Source: Terebella lapidaria (lineage: Eukaryota; Annelida; Polychaeta; Terebellida; Terebellidae). From it: a stretch of DNA of 64,000 nucleotides. Position numbers and translations under genes: made by a program. Where the stretch lies: NCBI GenBank assembly GCA_949152475.1, contig OX424561.1, positions 18,718,481-18,782,480 on the forward strand, written 5' to 3'. The notes under the pieces were generated by a model. That model made no database searches, was not told where the DNA came from, and worked only from the letters and a program-made list of their open reading frames with translations. Below, piece after piece: positions 13,225 through 25,510 of the stretch. How positions within the stretch are numbered: position 1 is the first letter of the stretch; every line of letters starts with the position of its first letter.

Positions 13225-14000
13225 CCATGGTGTAACGCTGTGTTATTTATCTATGAATCATCAGTTGGGTTTTAGTGTTGTGTAGATGAAATGTCTAGTG
13301 GGGACAATCTTCTTACTCCAGCGTCTTCTGTTTTCTCGGGCGTCATCATTGAAGTACAATATTACTCTTTTGATCACCGAAATATTATTTGAACTTATCA
13401 TGATATATATTTCATTCAGTAACTCATTATACTTCCGATAAATCATCATGTCAGGTTCAAATATTTCTCCGCAGATACCAGCAGTATTCATTTAATTTCA
13501 TTATAATGCAATACTGACTAGCATGTGTTACCTGGTATCAAATATGGCAAGAGCAGTCGATTTATTGGATGAATGTGAATTACACACCTAAGTTATGCAA
13601 TGCTGAAAATAGAGAGGTAATCAGTCTACAACGTGAAGATTTAGCCTTCGACAGTCTGGAAGTAGCGCCAGTAACACAAGGAGTATCACGGTTTTTGCCA
13701 TAAAATAATATTACAACTCGTGAAAAGCCACAATAGACGTCATCAAAACGTTGATGTGAAGGTGTGTTAGTGCGAAAACACAAAAGGGATATGACCAATC
13801 CAGAGAGTGGGTTTAAGTGGATCATGTCACATCTAGACAATGAAAGATATCAAAACATCTCTGTTGACCCAAAACAACAACACATCCATGATTCACGAGG
13901 ACACCACAGGATGAATGATTGGACGTTCCCTACTTTTGTGAACAGACGAATCGGGTATGATATACATTAACCCAGTTTCATGTAAACAAAACACTGTCCA
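13225..14000 (+). repeat. Dispersed repeat P3, copy 2
   Basis: Partner of 8,540-9,400. It lacks the local duplication of the first copy. The open frames inside do not correspond between the copies, which argues against a gene. Confidence 0.55.
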
Positions 14001-15084
14001 GTTGTTATCAAAGGTGATTTCCATGTTATATTTTCATGCTGCAAGGTTCCATTTTTCTTAAGGTTACTTCCTTTTAACATGCACGAGTGAAAACTACAAT
14101 CATTTTTCAGCAAGAGAATTTATCTGCAGAATTTCTCTTTATTTCAGAAACACAGTGCAGTATAGTCAAATGATTTGGATTCGGGAGACATAAATCAATT
14201 CTTGCACTATTGTGGCTTCTTTGTGCTTGTTCAATAAAAGTCTTAGCTGGTAGCCTTGACCTAGTTCGAATGATCTGATGTCTGCACATGAAAGCTGTTA
14301 TCGTGAATATGACATACTAAATGCTCATATTATCGTGTACATGGAACATTGTAGATTTTCGAAAAGGAAACATAAACTTGCCGCTCATAGAACTACCCCC
14401 TGACACAATACAAGACTATGTACATTGCGTGACCTATTCGACTGCCGAGTCATAACGATCCAAGTCTCAAAGATTAGATACAAACAAATATTAGATACAA
14501 ACAAAAACGCAGATAACCACTGATAACCCTCAGACTCAAACGACATGTTTGTAAGATATACCGACTCAGCAAAAAAGTCTGGGGATGAACCATTCAGATC
14601 ATCCCCAATACCACAAAGACATATTTGCCTGAGGCAATGAGCCTGGGAATAATCATCGATGAAATAATCATGGATGAAACATCCATCCCTAATACCCCTA
14701 AAACATGTTTGTTTACCATGTTTACGGCGACAAGTCCTAAAATAGTGTCCGTTTTGTTCTGCCAAACACTGTTTCCGAGATATCGACGGATACACCTTTT
14801 TTTTTAATTTCAAGATTTTGAAGTGGACATTCACCCATAATACCCCTAAGACATGTTCGTCTATAGTGTCGAGTCTTCTGAAAATAATATTCGTTTCCGA
14901 GATATCGATTAAAATGAAAAATGCCGACTAAGCGAAAATTTGCAGGTAAAAGTCGACAGATCCGACTCCAAAACTGTACAGCACATCTACATAATATATC
15001 TGACCAGTGATGAAAAACGGCGGAAGAGAAAAAAGAATTCTGATAAAGCCATAAAGGCATTTCTGCGGGGGGGGGGTTTACGGC
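14001..15084. other. No gene recognised; short imperfect internal repeats
   Basis: The blocks AATACCCCTAAAACATGTT and AATACCCCTAAGACATGTTC lie about 148 bp apart (14,691 and 14,839), each followed by GTTTCCGAGATATCGA. A related block lies near 14,609. A run of ten G bases lies near 15,067, directly left of an R1 copy. The longest open frame (149 codons, minus, 14,385-14,834) spans these repeats and shows no known motif. Confidence 0.45.
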
Positions 15085-15350
15085 CTGAATTACAACATTT
15101 TGAAATACAAACAAAGCCCGACCAAATATTATACTCGAAGATATACTGGCGTCGCCAGGATGCAGACAGTTTGTAAATGGTAGTTGTTTCTACGGTAAAC
15201 CTGGTGGAATTAGTATACAACTACCCAACAACCTAGTAGAACAGTTAGAAATCCGAAACAAAGTTCATGAGTACCCAATCACAAGACAAAAAGCTACAGA
15301 GCTTATTGTATTCTCTCGGACAGATTCAATGTCTAACAGCAGTGACATCG
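15085..15350 (+). repeat. Dispersed repeat R1, partial copy
   Basis: It shares CAAAGCCCGACCAAATA, ACACTGGCG-like and CAACTACCCAACAACCT blocks with the copy at 11,487. The left part of R1 is missing, and the copy starts next to a G run. Confidence 0.65.
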
Positions 15351-17346
15351 ACAATTTACTATATTTTGGAATAGAAACGAAGCCTAATTACGACTCAAAC
15401 GTATTAGATTTAAGGCGACTGTTCCCAGATGTAAGCCTGTGTAAGTAGCAACTACTGTTATTTATAAAATTGCTCTAATTATTATAGGCAATAAAATATG
15501 CTCACCCCATACCAATGATTCCCCTGCAATTAAATGTTAGTACATGTAATTGCATTACAAAACCATAACTGTATTATTTGCAATATACGGTTCTGTAGTA
15601 CCTGACTATATCAACCATCATTTGAAATAGCCTACTTGTTGTGAATGTAAGTGTACTAGTGGAAAGAAGATGATGTCATAGCCAACGACTGTAAATATCG
15701 CCTCCTAAATATTATCCTATACTCCCGTGAAATGTCAAAATCAGCCAACTGTAAGGCCAATTCCCTTCGATACTGTCCTGTTTGCACATATCTAGTGTGA
15801 CATTAGGCTATTGCTCCGGGAACACCACGTGGGCAAATATTCTCCCGAAGTATGACGTCTAATAACTTCAATTTCAGATATATTATATTTGCGAGGTTGA
15901 AATTCTCTTTAGGTTAAAATTCTTTTTATTCTCGGGCAACATTGTCTTGATATTAGACTAATAAGTGAGAGTTGCCTTTATTTTGTAACTTTCGTTTTGC
16001 AATACATTATTTTAAAATTAACTGTCTGCAAAAAAAACTATATTAATCATGTGGAATTGACTGAATTAGCGACTATTATTCAATCATTAACTAACATCAA
16101 CTATTATGCGAGCGGTCCTCTTTGAAACTTTACTACGACCAGTCCTCGGGAAATTTTACTCATTTGTAAATACAGAAATTGTATCCATCACACGCAGTGG
16201 TAGACAAGCATAAAATTGCATACACACACCCACACATACACACGAACACACACACACCTGCACAACCAAACACACACCAAATACACTTTGCGTAGAGGCA
16301 CTAAAAGCGAAACAAGTGAAATATATAATACATACAATGTTGCGTTTCTGATGCCTCTTAGTTTAGATCACTCGTTATCTTATAACTACTATATATGCTG
16401 AAACAAACTGGAATGTGTTCAAATGGAAGGAAATTTCACTTTGACGGATAGTAATCGTCGAATCATTATGCACATGTTTTGTAATCCTGTCTTAGATATG
16501 TTGAACTTAAATTTAGTTTTGAAAAATAAAGTTGATATTTGAAATATCAAAGTGTCATAACCGGTTTTTGGTTTTCCTTGCGAAAGTGATCAGTAGATGC
16601 CTACAAGACAGACGAACACTAGATAATTTTCACTGCAACCTCAAATTCGTCAAAATTTGACATTAAAAGTCAGCTTTTTTGCATAGTTTCATGCAAAAAC
16701 AGTTCCCACGCAGTGATAGCTAGTGATATCAAAACATCAGAGATACTGGAAAAATACAGCTTATTTACTCTGATTCGCTTGTACCTCAGATATGTAAACT
16801 GTATGATAGCGATATAGTATTCGATTCGAATCGTGTATGCCCCAGATAACAACAATAAATGCCAATACGTCACTTTGTTTATGTTTGCGCAAATGTAAAC
16901 AATTCGTTCACATCGCGCGTTTTTTCAGTATGTGCAATCTTCAACATGTTCAATGTAGGGTCATCCGGACGTAGTTTGAAGGATCTATTGGTGCTATTTC
17001 ATCAGGAATATGCTAGCCAGTTGTTTCATAGCAAATTCCAAAAACGGATTATGTCACTTCAAAATATATATTGGATATAATAGTCGTTTCAAATGATGTC
17101 GGTGCTCAAAGTGATGGAAAAAATAGTCGGTGATGAGAGAACCATAAAGTGGCAAACATTTTCATAAAATGCCTTACATAATTGCTGCTGATTTTTTTTT
17201 ATGAAGTGATTACTTTCAAAAACTCAAATTGGTAAAGAGTACAGACCAATTTAATCCCGATTATTTTATCATGGAACATATATGCATAGACTTATTAATC
17301 ACCGCTACATGAGATGATGTAAATACGTAGTGGATAGGAACAAGTA
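15351..17346. other. AT-rich region; CA-rich microsatellite at 16,218-16,290
   Basis: No gene was recognised. A CA-rich simple repeat, interrupted by single changes, lies at about 16,218-16,290. Confidence 0.6.
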
Positions 17347-18132
17347 CGGTGGCTTATTTCTGACACAATTATATTATTTTTGTTCAAAGAACAAATCCAA
17401 CAAAAATATCGTAATTACAGACGGAACTAATAGTTTTCTACACGTAGCAAATGTTTCTTCCGTGGTGCAAACGATTTCTACACGAAGCAAATACTTTCCT
17501 ACGTGGAGCACGTACCTACGTACTTTCTACACAAAACAAATAGTTTCCTACGTGGAGCAAATGTTTCCTTCGCGAAGCAGACGTTTTCTACACTAAGCAA
17601 ATAGTTTACTACGTGGAGCAAATGTTTCCTTCGCGAAGCAAGCGTTTTCTACACGAAGCAAATAGTTTATCACGTGGAGCAAATGTTTCTTTCGCAAAGC
17701 AAACGTTCTCTACACGTAGCAATTAGTTTACTACGCGTAGCAAATGTCCTTTAGTTTTCAACTTTTTTTTTCAAGGAGGAAATTATTCAGTTCATGAATG
17801 AAAGGTTTCCTAGAAGTAGCAAATATTGATTCCGTGTAGCAAACTATTTGCTACTCGTACAAAACATTTTCTTCGCAAATGAACATTTCCTTTGTGGAGA
17901 AAACCATTTGCTTCTTGTAGGAAACGTTTGCTACGCGAAGGAAACATTTACTCCGCATGGGAAACTATTTGCATCGTGTAGAAAATGTTTCCTTCGCAAA
18001 GGAAGCTATTTGCTACGTGGAGGAAACATTTCCTTCGTGGAGAGACTATCCGCTTCATGTGTAATTACAATATTTATGTTTTAATTTTTTTTTCAACAAA
18101 AATAATATTATTGTGGCAGAAATAAGCCACCG
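17347..18132. mobile_element. Foldback element with minisatellite arms
   Basis: The two ends are inverted copies: the left starts CGGTGGCTTATTTCTG at 17,347 and the right ends with its complement at 18,132. Subterminal AT-rich parts, including GTAATTAC-containing segments, also pair. Inside, 17,440-17,760 is built of roughly 60-bp units alternating AGCAAATGTTTCCTTCGCGA and AGCAAATAGTTT-type halves. Then 17,830-18,065 holds the same unit in the opposite orientation. The RNA or single strand could form a long hairpin of about 780 bases. No transposase; target-site duplication unclear. Confidence 0.7.
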
Positions 18133-19189
18133 CAATAAAGCGTCTCACAAACTGATTATATCCCATCACAATATTCAGGGGTAGACTGTAGTGTCGGTTG
18201 TGTTACCTGTACACTTGACAACTTTCGAGTACAGCTGCACAACACGTTCTCATCATAGAAGATATAGTATTTGTAATCACACCAGTAGCATGACATAAAT
18301 ACAAAACACAAATAGAAACTCTTTAGACGTGTGACAAGTCTATATACATGTATCCCGCTTCCATGAAACGATGCTGTAGATCTTTGGATATCTCTTTGGG
18401 ATGTGAGATGCAGGCGCGCCCGCAGATAGAAGCACTGGAAGCACGTGCTTCCAGTAAATTTTTGAAAAAAATTGTGGTAAATATATTTGTTATAAAAAAA
18501 AACTTCTGATTGGACTAATGAGAAGGTGAAAACTGCTAGGCTTTCTGGAATAACCGGGGTACAATCAACAAATAATGGAATAAGTGAACTCAAGAGATGG
18601 TTTATCGTAACGGCACACCGGTAAAGATCTTGTTTATGAACCCTGAAGATGAAAACTCGATAATCACTTGATCAAATCATTTAAAATCAGTTGAATTGAT
18701 CAGTTAACAGATCAAATAAAGGATATGACATAATTTTTCGTTAAGGTTCTCCTTAAATATTGATAAGGTTGTCCAGGTTCTGGTGTATGTCATTAAAATT
18801 AAGTTATTTTATTATGGCAAATATTGTGGTAACCAGGGATTTACAACAATCTATCTACAATGATAATCTACAACGGTTAAAGACCTAGTAGCATGCCGAT
18901 GAAAGTGCTTTTCATTTAGTCCATTATGAATAGTTATCAATGAATTCGAAAGAATTTTACAAATACAATCACTGGGTTTCGAGATATTGAATCAAATAGG
19001 CACTCCTTCCGTAAATTGCCGAAGATTTTGATCACGATTTTAGTATGGGTCACGTGGTTGGTGACGTCAGTTGAGGCAGAACTGAAAGTACATGTAGCCA
19101 GCAAGGTAAAACTGCATGTCGCATATTCATCCCCGTTGTGTATGTTTGACAATTCAAGTGAACGGGTGAGATGGTGGGAATACGGCATT
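18133..19189. other. Region without recognised gene
   Basis: A 145-codon open frame on the minus strand (18,156-18,593) has no recognised motif. About 18,890-19,080 is partly complementary to 19,380-19,450 (shared TGCCTCAACTGACGTCAC and TTCATCGGCATG), so an old hairpin spans the left edge of P1 copy 2. Confidence 0.4.
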
Positions 19190-19602
19190 TCTTGTCTTGA
19201 TAGTTAGAATCAGTACTATTCATTCTCTCAGAAGGGAGGTTTGTTGAACTGCAAGATGTCCAGTATTTGCTGGTTTTCGCGTGTTTTCTTTCGAATCTCA
19301 TGCCTTTTGGAGTGGTTTTCTATCTTTCAGCTGACCGCCCAAATTACGCATTTTACGTTTTTGGCCAGCCATCAAAGCACATTTTGCCTCAACTGACGTC
19401 ACGATTACGGAAACTGCCGAAGCTATTTTGTTCATCGGCATGAGAAGGCGATTGTAATACTGGCTCAATATACTCGATTACATGTCGCTGTTATTAATTA
19501 CCAATTATCGCGAACATCTTTTTTTATCATCAAATGCCCACAATGCCTTCATCTGAACAGGAATAAAACCATATGATGGTACCTTGCTACTATGACTTTA
19601 AA
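19190..19602 (+). repeat. Dispersed repeat P1, copy 2
   Basis: Closely matches 1-412 in the same orientation, with scattered single-base differences. Confidence 0.75.
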
Positions 19603-20245
19603 TCTATACAAAACATTGTCGAACCGTGTTGCCATGTACTATGAAGTAGTTTGCTTGACCGACTTCATATTTAAAATATGTTGTGGACAAAGAAATTGGT
19701 TCAGACGACATAATCAGGGTCCTAATATATGAACAGAGCCCATCACAGAGCACCTAGTAACCGCCAGTTTCTGGGGCCCTGGGTGAGCCCCAGACCCCAC
19801 GCCGACATATCCTGTCCCAATCGCATCGGTCGTTTGTGCTTTTGCACGTGATATTAAGATCCTTGATATTAGCATGATTCGCGAGTTTGATAGGATAGCA
19901 AAAACAGACCAAAAACGAACACATTATGACGGCGAACATATGTAGTTGGTTTTTGTATTATGGAGTTTTTCGGAGCCCCTGATCTCACATACGACTATAG
20001 TGATATTTGTATGCTGTATAATTACTTTAATACTGCAATATAACTCGGATTTTAGCTATTTCAGTAATTGTAGGAAGTATTTTCTTCCTCCGTGCATTAG
20101 AATGTGACCATGTTTGATTGTGGATATCGATGGCGTCTGTCTGTTCGGTTATAGTACCACGGCGTTATCGGCCCTTCATGCCTTTTGTGTAATGTATACT
20201 CTGATTTTTCTAACTTGTTTACACCGGTTTTTTTAAGATATTTTT
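19603..20245. other. Region without recognised gene
   Basis: Nothing supported. A short GGGGCCCTGGGTGAGCCCC-type segment near 19,772-19,800 resembles the GGGGTCTGGGGCCC words of the 48.1-49.1 kb repeat, but is too short to assign. Confidence 0.35.
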
Positions 20246-20412
20246 GTGATGCTAAATTTTATCGTTCTATAACTTGGCATAGTATCACCTGGGAGTCAAA
20301 CGGCAATTCTCTACCAAATTTCATATATTTCTGTGATGCTAAATTTTATCGTTTATAACTTGGCATACTTCACCTGGGAGTCAAACGGCAATTCTCTACC
20401 AAATTTCAGACT
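20246..20412 (+). repeat. Tandem duplication of about 85 bp
   Basis: Two adjacent copies begin GTGATGCTAAATTTTATCGT and run through GGGAGTCAAACGGCAATTCT to CCAAATTTCA. The same family of ends appears at 31,640-32,115 inside the dioxygenase gene, so this may be a terminal part of that small element. Confidence 0.75.
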
Positions 20413-20705
20413 ATTATCGCAAAAATTGAGAAGATGGCATTCTGCCTCAATGTTAAATTTCAGCTCAAAAACGGGATCTCGAGAATCTGAGCATATTCCA
20501 GGATTTGGTCCTGATCAGGATTCGAAATATTATTGTAGCTTTGGACCACAAGACACATTGGCGGTGTATTCTACACAAACATGTTGATTTTGAAAGATCG
20601 CTCAGCCACGGATATGCGCAAACCCAGAAATTGTGTGCGAACCCAGAAATTGAAATACAGGGTTAAATTTAACATTGGGATAGATAGCCTACATGGCGCC
20701 CTGTT

Positions 20706-21015
20706 CATACCACAAAAAAGTGAAGTTAAATTTTTTCATCTCATACGTGTGAAATCATAAGTCATACTTAAGAGAAAAAGAGCAAATAAGTCAAACGTAT
20801 GAGATACTAAATCATACGTATGATATAATAAGCCATACTTGGATACTAACACATACGTATGAGTTATTAATACCCGTTCGTGCCACAAAAAAGTGAACTT
20901 TTTATATCTCATAGGTATGAAATAATAAGTCATACTTATGAGATATTAACTCATACGTATGAGATAATAAGTCATACATATGAGACACTAACACATACGT
21001 ATGAGTTATTAACAC
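20706..21015. repeat. Minisatellite of about 20-bp units with CATACGTATG cores
   Basis: Imperfect units alternate TCATACGTATGAGAT with ATAATAAG-type spacers. The core CATACGTATG is a self-complementary 10-mer, so the array can pair with itself on one strand. Confidence 0.7.
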
Positions 21016-21039
21016 ATAGCTAGGGAAAAATATTGAAAT

Positions 21040-22000
21040 ATTTCACAAATAAACTACGATACACAAAACGGTACAAATAACACGAAACCGATGCAAAGTC
21101 ATCCGTAATAGAAAGCTTCAGCAGATTCCTACGCGGTTCTGTTGACAGTGGCCAAGTCCTAAGGACATGTCTGAGGATGCCGACAGGATAAACATATTTT
21201 CCAGCCAATGATCTTATCGATCGATAATACAATGACAGATCTGAGTGTGATTGGGAAAATTGGGGTTAATTGGGAAATACCAGCACACTTGTGTCTTCCC
21301 TGCCACACAACTCAACCCCCGTTCGGCATATTGAATGGTTTCAAGGTTAGGACACACCCAAGAACTTATCTCACTGTTCTTGGTGTTGGTTATAGTAACC
21401 TTGTGACCAAATTAAAATACTGATAGTTTTGTAGCCAATGTGTAATGTCTTCATTCTTCTAGGATTATAGAATCTTCAATATAACCTTAGTCTTGTGTAC
21501 CAAATACCTAAGTATAATATGGTTTTCAGAGTCAAGTTATTGAAGTGTCATGAATTTAGGTTATCTTGAAACAAGCGCTTATTTTTAGGATGCGCATGTA
21601 TAAATCTATTACCACAAATACAATTAGATTTTGATGATTCCTACAGCAAACGTAGAATACAGCATTCTGGAACAGTAATATAGCCCGAATTTGAATCTGA
21701 TTTTTGTATATGCATGGACGTTTATGATCTGACATAAGTACATAATTATATGCCATAAAAAAAGTTCACTATCCTCGTATTGTTCAGTCTTCATTTTTTC
21801 ACGGGAAAGAGTCGTTTATTTTGGCCAAAAATCTATCATTTACATTTCGCGTAATGCTCAGTCATCTGTCGGACGTGAGGTTCATATGACAGATGTCATA
21901 AGTGTGGTGTCCGGTGCCATGTTATTACGGAAAAACATGTCATAAGTACATTACGATGAGCTGAGCATCTTAAAGAACATGGAAAATCGCTATTTTAAAA
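21040..22000 (+). repeat. Dispersed repeat P4, copy 2, with an R1 fragment inside
   Basis: Partner of 9,960-10,800. Near 21,600-21,690 it contains a diverged piece of R1 (AGATTTTGATGAT, TAGCCCGA). Confidence 0.55.
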
Positions 22001-24867
22001 AAAAATACAACTGTTTTTATGATCACATGCTAAGAAACTAAAACAAAATAGAACACGAACATGATGTAAACCATCATCAATACAAAGAACTTGTCTGGAA
22101 AACAAGACATAGTATGGTGGTGTAATAGTCCGATCTGTATATCTTAAAGACCGTTGAAATGCACTGAACAGTATAAAATTGGTTTCAGTATACATATTTT
22201 TAAAGTTGGAACTCTTTAAAATAATCCAATTAAGCATTCGTTTTCGTCACAAAAACCTGAAAGTACATATCGAGACTGTCATAAATAAACAGGAATTTAT
22301 TTATGCACAATTCGATGACGGTTACTCAGATTATCGCAGGAAATCGTGCATGAACACACATGATAGAGAATGAGTGGCTATCCGACATTGTAGTTGCCAC
22401 AGTCTCTAGACAAAAAACAATGACGTCATGAGACTGTGTGTAGAATTCGCCCACTACGCGGGCCGTTTCGAGCACGAAATGGATGAGAGATTGATTGGCT
22501 CGTGTTTTAGACACATAATACCTAGTTTCGAACCACCGTAATTTCTATGAGAATTTTCATTCTGTAGACAAACCAAAGCTTCGGCATAACAGTAAATTTT
22601 GTCAATTCTGAAACTGGTTCTAGCTTTCCGAATATATATTTTGTACTATATCTTTATGTTTGATTTTTGATACATGTACAACTGACCCCAGTGACCGTAT
22701 AGAAGATGTGTCAGTACGTCTGTTTCCCGCCTCCACAAATCGAGTATTTTAAGAAAGTCTCCACTCATGGCGAAAAACATAACTCAACGAAAATATATGT
22801 CGATCTACTCGAAAAGTGTCTGTAAAATCGTACATTTTAAATTGCCTTGGTGGGTTACGCCAGGATCAATCCATTATCCGTGACTGTAGTTGTAATGGGC
22901 GAAAAGCTTACTTCTGTGGTATGGGTTCTTTAGTGAACAGTCTAGCATTGACTTTGTAAATACTCACATTGTCCTCCGATACACATGGTTAGACAAAACA
23001 AAATGAAGTGACGAGTTCTCGACAGTTTCTCTTGTGTTTTCAGTGCAAGTTGATTAGCCACTGCTGTGATTAGCCAGTCGAAGACGTGTATAAATGTATA
23101 TTGTGGAAGGTAAATGGTCAGTCTTAGAACGATCTTTGTGAATGAATGTCTCTGGGTGTTGTAGATATAACATATGTGGCAGTCTAATTGTCGGAGTTAG
23201 ATTGTACAGAATTCTACTCTCAACATTCACATTCACATAAGAGATATTGAGTAACTAGTATGCGCCATGCTTCTGTTGTGACAAATATGTTATACCACAA
23301 TCTCGCTCATTCAAGGGCATGCTCTCATCGAAATGCATTTTTTACGTTTTCACGCTACCAATCTTATTGTAGGAGAACCTATTGGCATGTTGTTGTGTTG
23401 TTCTTTTTGTGGTTTATTGCATTTTTTTCTCGAAATAGCAGCCATTTTCGACGAAAAAAAAGCACACGAATTTGGACTTTAGTGGAAATTTTCTCAAAAT
23501 CTGCTCAGGCATCTTTTTGCATCAGTTTTATGCTGGTGTACTTTTTCTTCAGATTTAGGCTTGTGTATTTATTCTTGTGTACTTTCTCGATGTGTGGGAA
23601 TGATGGCCTTGGCAGCAGCACGTTACTTACCATGGCATAATATATGACCTTGTCTATTGCTACTCTGTCACCATGTAATGTATTCTGGTCCACAAATCAT
23701 TGTGCATTTCAGAAAACATCACCTGGAGACTCACAATGTTGCGAAATTAACAGCTTCAGGAAGCCACTGGATTGAACCCTATGGTCGTAAATAACGCCCA
23801 CGCCTGCGACCACCAGATGATTAAAGGTATATACATATGGGGAATCATTTAATGGACCCGGGTTCAATGATAGGAAGACAAATCAGTATGTTACATAATA
23901 AAGCAGGTAATCTAAATCAGTTCTACTTTGGGACTAAATATCTGAAAATTGATATACAGTATGTACCTCATACCGCCATAGATCACCCATGGACAAACTT
24001 CAGTTCGAACACACAGGTCACTCAGGTCTAGTTAGAGATCACTCAAAACTGCAGCATATATGTCTTGCTATAAGCTCATAATATAAACTAAGCTTTATTT
24101 TCGAAACATGGTGGTTAAATTGTTTCTAATGGTCAATTTGCACATATTGATGTGCTCATAACTAGAGATTTCAGCATTATGGTTGTTTTCTATTACCTTT
24201 CAAGGTCACCGCAGGTCAAACTTAATGTCATCTTTGAAATTGCAATTTCACACCAAATATATCTTGGGGTCTATAATTAATATTTACTGATCAAAACTCT
24301 TTAATTAGTATTCAATTCTCGTGGCAGAAAATACACTACACTGCACTGCGGTTGAAGACAATTTTAGTTGGTTTCCCATCGTTGAACTCGTTAGCCAGCA
24401 GCTGGGTCCGGGATCGTACCTCGTCAATCGGTAGATAACATCCCTGCGTGAGACACACACATGTCACAAGGTGTCATGTCATAATCTAGTTTTTTCTTAA
24501 TCTGTCAAGTTTGTCATGTTCGCTTTTGTTTGTCACTGGAGATCCAGTGAAAGTGACGGACATCCAATGACTATATGTGTCACTCCCAGTACCTATTATA
24601 AATTCGTATTACTGTGCTTATGGAAATGAATTCATTTCATTTTAATATCGTATGCAATGATATATTTGTACCGTGAACACTCGTTTTCCGCCGTTTAAAG
24701 TGAATCCGTTGCGCGCATGCGCTAAACGTCTATTGTTGAAACCCAACATCTCCCCTTCCTTCAGTCTGAATTCCACCTGCAAATCTTTGAATCATTACCT
24801 GCAATCCTCATTTATATATATATGTCATGATAATTCTGGTATTCAGCATTAATAACGGTATTCAGAA
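22001..24867. other. Region without recognised gene; satellite-element head fragment at about 23,395-23,600
   Basis: The stretch about 23,395-23,600 matches the head of the 41-kb element (AGCAGCCATTTTCGACGAAA, TTGGACTTT, TTTTCTCAAAATCTG). No other feature was recognised. I searched the minus strand here for the missing C-terminal exons of the dioxygenase gene without success. Confidence 0.5.
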
Positions 24868-25510
24868 TTAAAGGCGACGGACGGCGAAAAAATAATATTC
24901 AGGATTTTTTCCTTATATGATAGAGTCGTATGAGTTATAAATGATAGCAACAATATTTTCAATGAATATGCATCCTGTTGCCCTGTGGGCGCTCTGTAGT
25001 GGAGACTCCCTTCAAGAAGCTTCCAGCGAATGATGTGACGTCACGATAGGTAAACCTCTGACGTTTTGGTGGCAAACGGGCGCACGATCCTAGTCCGACA
25101 TACAACATTCAAATGCAGATTGCGAAAATTCTGCCGCAGTGACCCCCAATTTTTTTTTCATTTTTTACATGTGTACAATCCACTGGACATGTATACTAAA
25201 TTTTATAAGTTTTTACCGTATGGATTTTTTTCTGGGGCTGTTAATTCAATTTGAAATTAATAATATGGCGGATTTCGAAGGATAGCTAAACTCTTTCGAA
25301 AGTGTTTTGCAACAAATCCAACGCGGTGACCCCCAATTTTTATTCAACAATTTCAATCTACACATATCACTTGATAATCAGACAAATTTTGAGAAAATTC
25401 TGATTAGCACATATTTACCTGTGGGTTATAACTCATCACCCCTCTTGAAATATTTTCCGATTAGAGACCATGTTAGGGCATTAGTGCGGTACGACTTGTC
25501 ACCAAAATAG

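Noticed and set aside
17440-18065. CRISPR-like array of short repeats
   Set aside because: The whole unit is repeated, spacers are not unique, and the two halves are in opposite orientation within inverted ends.
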